A stretch of DNA of 39,060 bases from Erysipelotrichaceae bacterium. Its GTDB lineage: Bacteria > Bacillota_I > Bacilli_A > Erysipelotrichales > Erysipelotrichaceae. Shown piece after piece: positions 1 through 7,310 of the stretch (its first letter is position 1; every line of letters starts with the position of its first letter). The notes beneath the pieces are model-generated. The model searched no databases and was not told where the DNA came from. It was given only the letters and a program-made list of their open reading frames with translations. The translations under genes were made by a program, and so were the position numbers. The stretch lies in assembly GCA_003510215.1 (NCBI GenBank), contig DOKQ01000172.1, positions 1 through 39,060 of the forward strand, in the 5' to 3' direction.

Positions 1-987
1 GCTCGAAGTTACCCGATGACCAGTGGCATTTTGTCAACTATGATGAATCATACAGGTAATTATCAGACGATGGCTGTGGATGGCATAGACTCAGTTATGG
101 ACTGTTGTGAAGCGATTATTAACCATCAGATTGAAAATGTATTCATTGAAATGTCAGCCTGTGTTGGATCATGCCTTAATGGACCACTTCTTCAACATAA
201 TAAAAGTGCAAAGTGGAAAGCGCAGCAGATATTGGTCACACATCAGAAAGATAAACATTTCTTTCATTTTAAATCTCTGCGACACATTGAAGATACATAT
301 CATCCAACCCCATTAATGATTCAGTCTCATCATCCATCCGAAATCAAGCGTATTCTTCTATCTTTGGGAAAAGATGAGGAAGCTAAAGAGTTAAACTGTG
401 GTGCCTGCGGTTATCATACATGTAAAGAAAAAGCGATAGCTGTACTCGAACATAAGGCGGATCCTCAATTATGCTTACCGTTTGCGCTTGAACAGGCTCA
501 ATCCATTTCAAATCAGATTATTGAGTATACACCCAATGGAATTATTGTGTTGGATGAATCAAAGCACATTGTTGAAATTAACCCGGCCGCAAAAAGATAT
601 CTTAAATGCTCAAACTATCCAGTGAAGAGTTGGCCGATCGATGCTTTATTACCTTCTGAAGAGATGAATGAAGCCTTGAGTGACCTTCAGGAAGTTCGTT
701 ACTTTATCAAAGAATATGCGGACTATGAAAAGACATTTGATCATGCGTGCATTCCGATTGGTCAAAAGAAGTTTATATTAATCATATTAATGGATTTAAC
801 AGAGAAGTTTAATAAAGAAAAAATGATTAAGCAATACCGAGCCTCCGTTATGGAAGTAACTCAAAAGGTGATTGATGAACAGATGCAGACAGTTCAGGAG
901 ATTGCGAGTCTACTTGGAGAAACAACCGCAAAAAGTAAAATTGCTTTATTAAAATTAAAGAAAAGTGTCGAGGATGAGTTATTGTGA
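1..987 (+). CDS. Sensory [FeFe]-hydrogenase-like protein with 4Fe-4S and PAS domains (5' truncated)
   Basis: The reading frame is open from base 1, so the gene starts upstream of the window; the ATG at 16 is internal. Residue numbers here count from that ATG. The visible part begins in the C-terminal lobe of an [FeFe]-hydrogenase catalytic domain, with the motif EMSACVGSCLNGP (C49, C53), which matches the third H-cluster signature with its CxxxC spacing. A second Fe-S domain follows, with C128, C131, C136 and C153 in CGACGYHTC-type context. A PAS-like domain occupies about residues 165-275, then a helical tail. Hydrogenases carrying a PAS domain and lying next to a PP2C phosphatase are known as the putative sensory group (HydS/HfsB-like) in clostridia. 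The likely role is therefore H2 or redox sensing and signalling rather than bulk H2 production. The gene overlaps the phosphatase gene by four bases (GTGA). The first two H-cluster motifs lie outside the window, so catalytic competence cannot be judged. Confidence 0.82.
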   Translation, partial: ARSYPMTSGILSTMMNHTGNYQTMAVDGIDSVMDCCEAIINHQIENVFIEMSACVGSCLNGPLLQHNKSAKWKAQQILVTHQKDKHFFHFKSLRHIEDTYHPTPLMIQSHHPSEIKRILLSLGKDEEAKELNCGACGYHTCKEKAIAVLEHKADPQLCLPFALEQAQSISNQIIEYTPNGIIVLDESKHIVEINPAAKRYLKCSNYPVKSWPIDALLPSEEMNEALSDLQEVRYFIKEYADYEKTFDHACIPIGQKKFILIILMDLTEKFNKEKMIKQYRASVMEVTQKVIDEQMQTVQEIASLLGETTAKSKIALLKLKKSVEDELL

Positions 988-2162
988 AAGTAACTGCAGA
1001 TGTACATTACGAATCTCTTTACAAACACCAGGAAGAGCTGTGTGGGGATCGGGTAGTCATAAGTTATACTGATAACAGTACCGTCGTTGTTCTTGCGGAT
1101 GGATTAGGTAGTGGAGTGAAAGCGAATATACTTGCGACACTTACGAGCACCATTTTGTCCACACTTTTAGTTGAAGGCTGTGAGTTGGCAGAAGCTATTG
1201 ATACTGTGAGCGCGACACTTCCAACTTGTCAGATTCGTCAGGTAGCATATAGTACATTTACCGCTTTTCAGCTCTTTGACCATGGGGAGGCTATTCTGGT
1301 AGAGTTTGACAATCCGAAGACAATCATTCTTCGAAACCAGCGTGAATGTTTGGTTGATCGGCGGGTAAGAGAAATCCGAGGTCGTAAAATTGTAGAATCA
1401 AGATTTCATGTTTGTGTGGGCGATCAGATTGTGATGATTTCGGATGGTATTTTACATGCTGGGCTTGGAACCATACTTAACTTCGGTTTTGAGCGAAAAG
1501 ACATAGTAAACCATATCCTAGCAACGTCTAAACCGAGGGATCGAGCTAAGGACACAGCACGTAACTTGCTCTATGTCGTCAATGACTTATACCAGAATCA
1601 GCCAATGGATGATTCAACAGTGTGTGTGGTTCATGTTCTTAAGCGAACGAAATCGGTGGTTATGGTTGGACCACCAAGCGAGCAGGAAATGGATAAAGAA
1701 ATTGTCTATCAGTTGCTTGGTGCAAGTGGCAAAAAAATCGTATGTGGGGGGACCACAGCTCAAATTGTCTCTCGTATCACCCAAACACCGATTGAAATGA
1801 GTGGGGAGCTTCATTTCAATAACGACTTACCACCCACTGCATTTATTCGAGGCATCGATCTTGTCAGTGAAGGTGTTTTAACACTGGGGAGGGTAAAGGA
1901 TTTGCTTTCTGAAGTTGTTAAAGATGAAAGCAAGAAAGAGGTGCTTCTTGAAAGTAAGGCGACAGATGGAGCAACCCGAATGATTAAGTTGTTTCTGCAG
2001 GAATGTAGTGAAATTCATTTTATTGTGGGGCTGGCTGACAATCCAGCTCATAGTCAGGTAGCCTATTCGCCTTTATCACTATCCATGAAACGGCGTCTGA
2101 TTGAGCAAATCGCAGAGTATTTACGTTTTTGTGGGAAGATTGTTCATTTATCTGCGTATTGA
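984..2162 (+). CDS. SpoIIE-type PP2C serine phosphatase partnered with the hydrogenase-like sensor
   Basis: This 392-residue protein starts at GTG, which overlaps the TGA of the upstream gene (GTGA), a sign of translational coupling. Residues 1-220 form a SpoIIE/PP2C-type phosphatase domain. The metal-binding acidic motifs are visible as LADGLGSG (D39), ISDGILHAG (D154) and MDDSTV (D209, D210). The remaining ~170 residues form a separate domain that I do not recognise, containing a KIVCGGTTAQ motif around residue 255. The likely reaction is dephosphorylation of phosphoserine or phosphothreonine, perhaps on an anti-sigma-factor antagonist or similar switch protein. The substrate is not encoded in the visible region. 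The pairing with a PAS hydrogenase-like protein suggests output control by H2 or redox state. It is not the sporulation SpoIIE, because the N-terminal membrane region is missing. Confidence 0.85.
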   Translation: MKVTADVHYESLYKHQEELCGDRVVISYTDNSTVVVLADGLGSGVKANILATLTSTILSTLLVEGCELAEAIDTVSATLPTCQIRQVAYSTFTAFQLFDHGEAILVEFDNPKTIILRNQRECLVDRRVREIRGRKIVESRFHVCVGDQIVMISDGILHAGLGTILNFGFERKDIVNHILATSKPRDRAKDTARNLLYVVNDLYQNQPMDDSTVCVVHVLKRTKSVVMVGPPSEQEMDKEIVYQLLGASGKKIVCGGTTAQIVSRITQTPIEMSGELHFNNDLPPTAFIRGIDLVSEGVLTLGRVKDLLSEVVKDESKKEVLLESKATDGATRMIKLFLQECSEIHFIVGLADNPAHSQVAYSPLSLSMKRRLIEQIAEYLRFCGKIVHLSAY

Positions 2163-2184
2163 CCGGTGCTAGCATCGGTTTTTT
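2162..2184 (+). terminator. Intrinsic terminator after the sensor/phosphatase pair
   Basis: An 8-bp stem (ACCGGTGC with GCATCGGT, one G-U pair, 2-base loop as drawn) is followed by a run of six T. It begins on the last base of the phosphatase stop codon. Confidence 0.85.
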
Positions 2185-2205
2185 GATGTGAAAAAATGAA
2201 TGAAA

Positions 2206-2214
2206 TGATATAAT
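2206..2214 (+). promoter_or_regulatory. Extended -10 promoter for ispF-gltX
   Basis: TGATATAAT is a perfect TATAAT preceded by the TGn extension. It lies 29 bases ahead of the ispF start and directly downstream of the terminator. No -35 with ideal spacing is present; TTGATG at 2183 is 20 bases away. Confidence 0.6.
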
Positions 2215-2243
2215 ATCGTTGAACCGTTAAAAGAGGTGAATTT

Positions 2244-2729
2244 ATGAGAATTGGACAGTCTACGGATATCCATCCATTAGTCAAGGATAGACCCCTGGTC
2301 TTGGGTGGCGTTACAATTGAAAGTGAATTAGGCTGTGACGGACACTCTGATGCGGATGCATTAACTCATGTGATTGCGGAAGCAATCTTAGGTGCTTTGG
2401 CTTTAGGTGATTTAGGAAAGCATTTTCCGGATACGGACCCACAATACAAAGGAGCATCTTCCATTGAACTTTTGCGTCATGTGGTTGGTCTGATGAATGA
2501 GCGAGGATATCGGTTAGGAAACTGTGATAGTCTGATTCTGATTGAAAAGCCCAAAATGGCACCTTTTATTGAGTCGATGCGTAAAAATCTGGCAAACGTT
2601 TGTCAGGTTGATGTGAGTGCAATCAATGTAAAAGCAACCCGTGGTGAAAAACTGGGGTTTGTGGGTCGTCAGGAAGGTGTGATGGCCCAAGCAGTTGTCT
2701 TATTAGAGAGGAAGAAACAAGATGAATAA
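2244..2729 (+). CDS. ispF: 2-C-methyl-D-erythritol 2,4-cyclodiphosphate synthase
   Basis: This 161-residue enzyme of the MEP isoprenoid pathway converts CDP-methylerythritol 2-phosphate to the cyclic diphosphate with release of CMP. The expected zinc ligands are present as D8, H10 (STDIHPL) and H42 (DADALTH). The GDLGKHFPDTDP segment and the C-terminal EKLGFVGRQEG are typical of the family. The usual ATTTEK substrate loop reads ATRGEK here (R133, G134), while E135 is kept. The ribosome site AGAGGTG precedes the ATG. The gene overlaps gltX by eight bases. An ispF-gltX pair is also found in Bacillus, where ispD precedes it; ispD is not in this window. Confidence 0.96.
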   Translation: MRIGQSTDIHPLVKDRPLVLGGVTIESELGCDGHSDADALTHVIAEAILGALALGDLGKHFPDTDPQYKGASSIELLRHVVGLMNERGYRLGNCDSLILIEKPKMAPFIESMRKNLANVCQVDVSAINVKATRGEKLGFVGRQEGVMAQAVVLLERKKQDE

Positions 2730-4149
2730 AGTACGTGTGCGTTATGCACCATCCCCAACAGGTCATTTGCATATAGGAAATGCAAGAACTGCTCTGTTTA
2801 ATTATTTGTTTGCAAAGCACTATGATGGTGACTTTGTTTTACGTATTGAAGACACAGATATTGAAAGAAATGTCAAAGGTGGCGAAGAATCCCAGATGTA
2901 TTATCTGAACTGGTTAGGTATTACTCCAGATGAATCACCATCCAACCCTAAAGGTTATGGACCATACCGTCAGATGGAGCGTTTGGATCTTTATCAGAAG
3001 TATGCAAATCAGCTGATTGAAGCTGGGCATGCCTATAAGTGCTACTGTACATCAGAAGAGCTTGATGAGGATTATCAGAAGCAGATAGATGCAGGACATG
3101 CTTCCACAAGATACAATCGGAAATGTCTGCACATGTCATCCGAAGAGAAAGCATTGAAGGAACAGTCGGAATTACCTTTTACCATTCGAATTCGTGTTCC
3201 GGATGAAACAACCTATACGTTTACAGATATGATTCGTGGAGAGGTAAAATTTGAGTCTAAGGATATTGGAGACTGGGTTTTAGTAAAAACAAATGGGATA
3301 CCAACTTACAACTTTGCGGTGGTAATAGATGATTACCTTATGGCAATCACTCATGTCTTTAGAGGGGAAGAACATTTGTCAAACACCCCAAAGCAGTTAA
3401 TGCTGTATGAGATGTTTGGTTGGCAACCACCTGAATTTGCACATATGACTTTGATTGTGAATGAGCAGCGCAAGAAGCTTTCTAAGCGTGATCATTCAAT
3501 TATGCAATATATGAGTCAGTATAAAGAGTTGGGATATCTTCCAGAAGCCATGTTTAACTTTATGGCTCTGCTTGGTTGGTCTCCAGAAACAGAACAGGAA
3601 ATTTTCAGCAAAGAAGAGCTGATTCGTGTTTTTGATGAAAAAAGATTATCAAAATCACCTTCGATGTTCGATAAGCAAAAGCTGACTTGGGTCAACAATC
3701 GATACATCAAGGAATTACCAATTGAAAAAGTGATTGAACTTAGCGTTCCATACCTGGCAAAAGAAGTGGATCTGTCCGGATATAGTGAGCAATGGATTCA
3801 TCAGCTTGTGGCACTCTATCATGATCAACTATCCTATGGTCATGAAATTGTTTCGTTATCTGAACTTTTCTTCAAAGAGACACTCAGTTTTGACGATGAG
3901 GCACAGGAAGTCTTAACTTGGGAAACAACTCCGGTAGTTAAATCAGCATTTCTAAATCATCTTCCGGAAGTTTGGTCGATTGAAAATCTAAAGGAAACAA
4001 TGAATGTAGTAAAAAAGGAAACAGGAATTAAAGGGAAACCATTGTTTATGGGTATTCGAGTTCTTGTCAGTGGACAGTGTCATGGACCTGATTTAATGAG
4101 TACACTATTTCTATTAGGTCCGGATAAAGTTAAAAATCGTTTAATGTAA
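2722..4149 (+). CDS. gltX: Glutamyl-tRNA synthetase
   Basis: This 475-residue class I aminoacyl-tRNA synthetase charges tRNA-Glu. In Bacillota that lack GlnRS it normally also misacylates tRNA-Gln for later transamidation. The N-terminus RYAPSPTGHLHIGNARTA contains the HIGH motif, and KKLSKRD near residue 253 is the KMSKS loop. The catalytic Rossmann domain is followed by the helical anticodon-binding domain typical of bacterial GluRS. Its start lies inside the end of ispF, with GAGAGGAAG as ribosome site, so the two are translationally coupled. In Bacillus, cysE and cysS follow gltX; here an HD-domain gene takes that place. Confidence 0.97.
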   Translation: MNKVRVRYAPSPTGHLHIGNARTALFNYLFAKHYDGDFVLRIEDTDIERNVKGGEESQMYYLNWLGITPDESPSNPKGYGPYRQMERLDLYQKYANQLIEAGHAYKCYCTSEELDEDYQKQIDAGHASTRYNRKCLHMSSEEKALKEQSELPFTIRIRVPDETTYTFTDMIRGEVKFESKDIGDWVLVKTNGIPTYNFAVVIDDYLMAITHVFRGEEHLSNTPKQLMLYEMFGWQPPEFAHMTLIVNEQRKKLSKRDHSIMQYMSQYKELGYLPEAMFNFMALLGWSPETEQEIFSKEELIRVFDEKRLSKSPSMFDKQKLTWVNNRYIKELPIEKVIELSVPYLAKEVDLSGYSEQWIHQLVALYHDQLSYGHEIVSLSELFFKETLSFDDEAQEVLTWETTPVVKSAFLNHLPEVWSIENLKETMNVVKKETGIKGKPLFMGIRVLVSGQCHGPDLMSTLFLLGPDKVKNRLM

Positions 4150-4164
4150 TTTGGAGGTGAGTTG

Positions 4165-5385
4165 ATGAAACGACTGGATGAGCGAAAAGTCATGAGAGAT
4201 CCGATACACGAGTATATTCATGTGGATAATGATGTTATATGGGCAAGTATCAATGCTCCGGAATTTCAACGTTTACGTCGGATTCATCAACTTGGTCCAA
4301 CTTATATGGTCTATCATACGGCTGAACATTCGAGATTCTCTCATTCGTTGGGGGTCTATGAGATTGTTCGACGCATGATTGATGAGGTCAAAGGGTTAAA
4401 AGAGCAGTTAACGGAGTTTGATCAATTAGCTGTCATGCTTGCGGGTCTTCTGCATGATCTGGGTCATGGTCCCTTTTCTCATGCATTTGAATGGATTAGT
4501 CCGAAGAATCATGAGTTTTATACAGAACAGCTATTGAAAAGTGATAGTGTCATTCATGAGATTTTAGTGAAGGAGCACCCGGATCTTCCACATGCGGTTG
4601 CAGACATTATCGGACATAGGTATCACAATCCACTTTGTACACAAATGATATCTGGTCAACTTGATGCGGATCGGATGGATTATCTTCTGCGCGATGCGTA
4701 TTTTACAGGAACAAGTTATGGACAGTTTGATCTTGAACGAGTTCTAAGAACCATGAGGGTAAAAGAGCGAAGACTCGTGATTAAAGAAAGTGGCATTCAT
4801 ACCGTTGAAGATTACATAATGGCAAGATATCATATGTATTGGCAGGTATATTATCATCCGGTATCACGGAGTTTTGAAGCGTTGCTAAGTCAGTTTTTTC
4901 ATCGTCTTAAAGATATGTATCAGCAGAGCCCGTTAAGTGTAGATTCATTGCGGATGTTTGAACCGTATCTAAAAAATTCAGAAGTTACAAATCAGGATGT
5001 GCAAAATATGGATGAAGCCGCATGTCTCTATGGATTTATGCTTGCTACACATCATCCGGATACAATCTTAAGTGATTTGGCTAAACGCTTGCTGAATCGT
5101 CATTTGTTTGAGTACAAGGACATTGAAAGCGAAGAGCAGATTCAACAGGTCAAAAAGAATATTGAGTTATGTGGATTTGATCCGTCGTATTATTTTTGGG
5201 TTGATACCCAGCGACAAAAGCCATATCAGCCCTATCAAGGCAAAGAAAGTTCACTCATCTGGATCCTTCGCAACAACGGTGAAGTTAAGGAACTTTCAGA
5301 AATGTCTGTAATTGTTAAGGCGATTGTTCATGGTGAAAATAAGCAGGATCGCAAGATGTTTTACCCAAAGGAATGTGAGGTTTAA
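4165..5385 (+). CDS. HD-domain phosphohydrolase (YwfO/dNTPase-like)
   Basis: I place the start at ATG 4165, seven bases after GGAGG, rather than the TTG at 4162; this gives 406 residues. HD-superfamily metal ligands are visible: H60 (RFSHSLGVYE), H97-D98 (LLHDLGHGPFSH) and D167 (QLDADRMDYLLRD). This pattern matches the dGTPase-like HD proteins such as Bacillus YwfO and enterococcal EF1143, which hydrolyse dNTPs to nucleosides and triphosphate. The C-terminal ~180 residues are mostly helical. The likely function is control of dNTP pools, but the substrate cannot be read from the sequence. The gene follows gltX by 15 bases and ends one base before the next start, so it appears to be part of the ispF operon. 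Confidence 0.85.
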   Translation: MKRLDERKVMRDPIHEYIHVDNDVIWASINAPEFQRLRRIHQLGPTYMVYHTAEHSRFSHSLGVYEIVRRMIDEVKGLKEQLTEFDQLAVMLAGLLHDLGHGPFSHAFEWISPKNHEFYTEQLLKSDSVIHEILVKEHPDLPHAVADIIGHRYHNPLCTQMISGQLDADRMDYLLRDAYFTGTSYGQFDLERVLRTMRVKERRLVIKESGIHTVEDYIMARYHMYWQVYYHPVSRSFEALLSQFFHRLKDMYQQSPLSVDSLRMFEPYLKNSEVTNQDVQNMDEAACLYGFMLATHHPDTILSDLAKRLLNRHLFEYKDIESEEQIQQVKKNIELCGFDPSYYFWVDTQRQKPYQPYQGKESSLIWILRNNGEVKELSEMSVIVKAIVHGENKQDRKMFYPKECEV

Positions 5386-5386
5386 A

Positions 5387-6625
5387 ATGATAACAAAACA
5401 AAGAAGAAAACAATTACTGGATGCTATGGATGATTTCAGTTTATTCATAGAGTTTGCCGGAAATGAAATCCGACGTTCAGCAGATGCAAATTATCCATTT
5501 TCAATTAAACGCAACTTTTATTATTTAACGAATATTGATGAGCAGGAAGCAGTTCTAATTCTCGTAAAGCTTCCACATCGTCAATCCGAAACACTCTTTA
5601 TTCGTGATATCGATTTAACGCTTCAAAAGTGGAATGGAACCTATCTAACCTCGACAAAAGCAAGTGAGCAATCAGAGATTGCATCGATTTCTTCTCTGTC
5701 TTCACTTGAAGGTTATATTCAATCGCATTTGACACGAAGTGGAATTCGAAAAATTTATGTGGATATTGAACGCTTGGCCAAAACTGATCGTGTAAGTGTC
5801 GATGAGGCTTGGACAGTATCGATGAAACAGTCTTATCCAACATTGAGCTTTGAAAATATGAATGCCAGAATTAATTCAATGAGGACTCGCAAAGATAAGT
5901 CGGAGGTTGATGCAATTATCAATGCGATTGATATAACAAAGAATGCATTTGAGCGTATGCTAGACTCAACAAAAACTGCGAAGTACGAATATGAGTTACA
6001 AGCTGAATTTGAGTATGTCCTCAAGAAACATGATGCTTCTCCAGCTTTTGATATGATTGTAGCGAGTGGGAAGGACGCAACGATTCTTCATTATGTAAAA
6101 AATAATAAGAAGATCGAGGATGATTCATTGGTTTTATGTGATATGGGCGCAAGCAAAGATTACTACAATTCAGATATTTCGAGAACATTTCCTAAGTCCG
6201 GTCAGTTCACTGATGTGCAAAAGAAATATTACAATCTCGTTCTTGAAGCGATGGATAGAGTTTTTGATAAGATTCGCCCTGGGGTTACATTAAAGCAGTT
6301 AAATGATGAAGTGATTGATTTATATCAGACTCGACTCAAAGAGTTTGGACTCATTAAGGAATCTCACGAAGTTTCAAGATATTATTATCATGGAGTTTCA
6401 CATTTTCTCGGTTTGGATGTTCATGATGTTGGCCAAGTGGAACAAATGGTATTAGCTCCGGGTCAGATCATTACGGTTGAACCAGGCATTTATATAGAGG
6501 AACATGGTTTTGGCATTCGAATTGAGGATGATGTTCTTGTCACTGAAGATGGATATAAAAACTTATCGTCGGGGATTATCAAACGTATTGAAGATATTGA
6601 GAATCGTATGAAAGGAAATGGTTAG
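5387..6625 (+). CDS. M24-family metallopeptidase (Xaa-Pro aminopeptidase-like)
   Basis: The frame is open further upstream, but ATG 5387 directly follows the previous stop and has GTGAGG ahead of it, giving 412 residues. The C-terminal half has the pita-bread fold ligands D252 and D263 (CDMGASKDYYNSDISRTFP), H339 (HGVSHFLGLDVHD), E365 (VEPGIY) and E380 (IRIEDD). The first ~160 residues form the creatinase/prolidase N-terminal domain usual in aminopeptidase P. The likely role is cytoplasmic removal of N-terminal residues from Xaa-Pro peptides using two metal ions. Prolidase is an alternative, since length and motifs do not separate the two. It closes the ispF operon. Confidence 0.88.
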   Translation: MITKQRRKQLLDAMDDFSLFIEFAGNEIRRSADANYPFSIKRNFYYLTNIDEQEAVLILVKLPHRQSETLFIRDIDLTLQKWNGTYLTSTKASEQSEIASISSLSSLEGYIQSHLTRSGIRKIYVDIERLAKTDRVSVDEAWTVSMKQSYPTLSFENMNARINSMRTRKDKSEVDAIINAIDITKNAFERMLDSTKTAKYEYELQAEFEYVLKKHDASPAFDMIVASGKDATILHYVKNNKKIEDDSLVLCDMGASKDYYNSDISRTFPKSGQFTDVQKKYYNLVLEAMDRVFDKIRPGVTLKQLNDEVIDLYQTRLKEFGLIKESHEVSRYYYHGVSHFLGLDVHDVGQVEQMVLAPGQIITVEPGIYIEEHGFGIRIEDDVLVTEDGYKNLSSGIIKRIEDIENRMKGNG

Positions 6626-6641
6626 TGGCCATTTCCTTTTT
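6611..6641 (+). terminator. Intrinsic terminator of the ispF operon
   Basis: GGAAATGG pairs with CCATTTCC (8 bp, 7-base loop), flanked by AAA and TTTTT that extend the stem. The TAG stop of the peptidase gene lies in the loop. The A/T symmetry would allow it to work in both directions. Confidence 0.85.
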
Positions 6642-6844
6642 ATTTTAAGTATTTGGTTATAGGATGAATTCAATATGAGCTTGAATTGCTTGATATGTAG
6701 GGAAGGATGATTTTATCAGTTTAAGTGACATCGCGTTAATATGTTGAAAGTGTAGTGAAAAGTGTTCATTTTGTGAATTGAATCGCTGTACTAACGAGTC
6801 AGGGACGATTTATTGCCTTTTTATGAATAAACCTTTTAAACTGC
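6642..6844. other. Intergenic gap without a recognisable gene
   Basis: About 200 AT-rich bases between a terminator and the ywiB promoter. No ORF with a ribosome site, tRNA or known riboswitch is seen. The only structure noted is an inverted repeat, AATTCAA/TTGAATT, at 6667-6687. Confidence 0.5.
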
Positions 6845-6872
6845 TTGACATTGAGTGACGTTTATATATAAT
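6845..6872 (+). promoter_or_regulatory. Sigma-A promoter for ywiB-argS-rpoE
   Basis: Consensus TTGACA (6845-6850), a 16-base spacer and TATAAT (6867-6872). Transcription would begin near 6879, about 15 bases before the chosen ATG of ywiB. Confidence 0.85.
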
Positions 6873-6893
6873 TCTATAAGAAAAAGGTATTTT

Positions 6894-7310
6894 ATGAAAC
6901 ATTTACAACCCGTGATTTTACATGTAACGAGGAAGTCGTTTCTCGAAGACGAAGTATCGATTATCCATTCTGGGAAAGCGTATTTAAGCCGCTTGGAAGA
7001 TGGATTTCAATTGGTTTATCATGAGAGTAGTTTCGAGGATTCAAAAGTTGAACTTGAGGCTAAATCTGGGGTTGTAACGTGTGTGAGAACAGCAGATGTC
7101 ATGACAGAGTGTACATGGAATGCTAAAATGCCTACACAGATTATATCGAAGACATCCTTAGGGGTGCATGAATTTGATGTCACAACAGATGTGTGTCAAA
7201 TTGAGGATAACCATATTGTGATTGACTATCAACTCGGTATCAATAACCAGGTATTTGATCGGATCATCATGATGTGGGATATAAAGGAGGTTCACCATGA
7301 ATCAAATTGA
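6894..7310 (+). CDS. ywiB: DUF1934 beta-barrel protein, YwiB-like
   Basis: The frame can be read from a GTG at 6855, but that codon lies inside the promoter, so ATG 6894 is chosen, giving 138 residues. The size, the repeated beta-strand pattern and the position immediately before argS match Bacillus YwiB (DUF1934, a calycin-like small beta-barrel). Its biochemical role is unknown. The 3' end overlaps argS by 14 bases and carries the argS ribosome site AAAGGAGGT, which indicates coupled translation. No signal peptide or membrane segment is visible. Family assignment rests on length, pattern and synteny rather than on a diagnostic motif. Confidence 0.75.
   Translation: MKHLQPVILHVTRKSFLEDEVSIIHSGKAYLSRLEDGFQLVYHESSFEDSKVELEAKSGVVTCVRTADVMTECTWNAKMPTQIISKTSLGVHEFDVTTDVCQIEDNHIVIDYQLGINNQVFDRIIMMWDIKEVHHESN

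Noticed and set aside
5312..5386. N-terminal extension of the M24 peptidase from 5312
   Set aside because: It lies inside the upstream HD gene, and ATG 5387 has a suitable ribosome site and fits the family N-terminus.
6855..6893. N-terminal extension of YwiB from GTG 6855
   Set aside because: The codon lies between the -35 and -10 of a strong promoter, so it would not be in the transcript.
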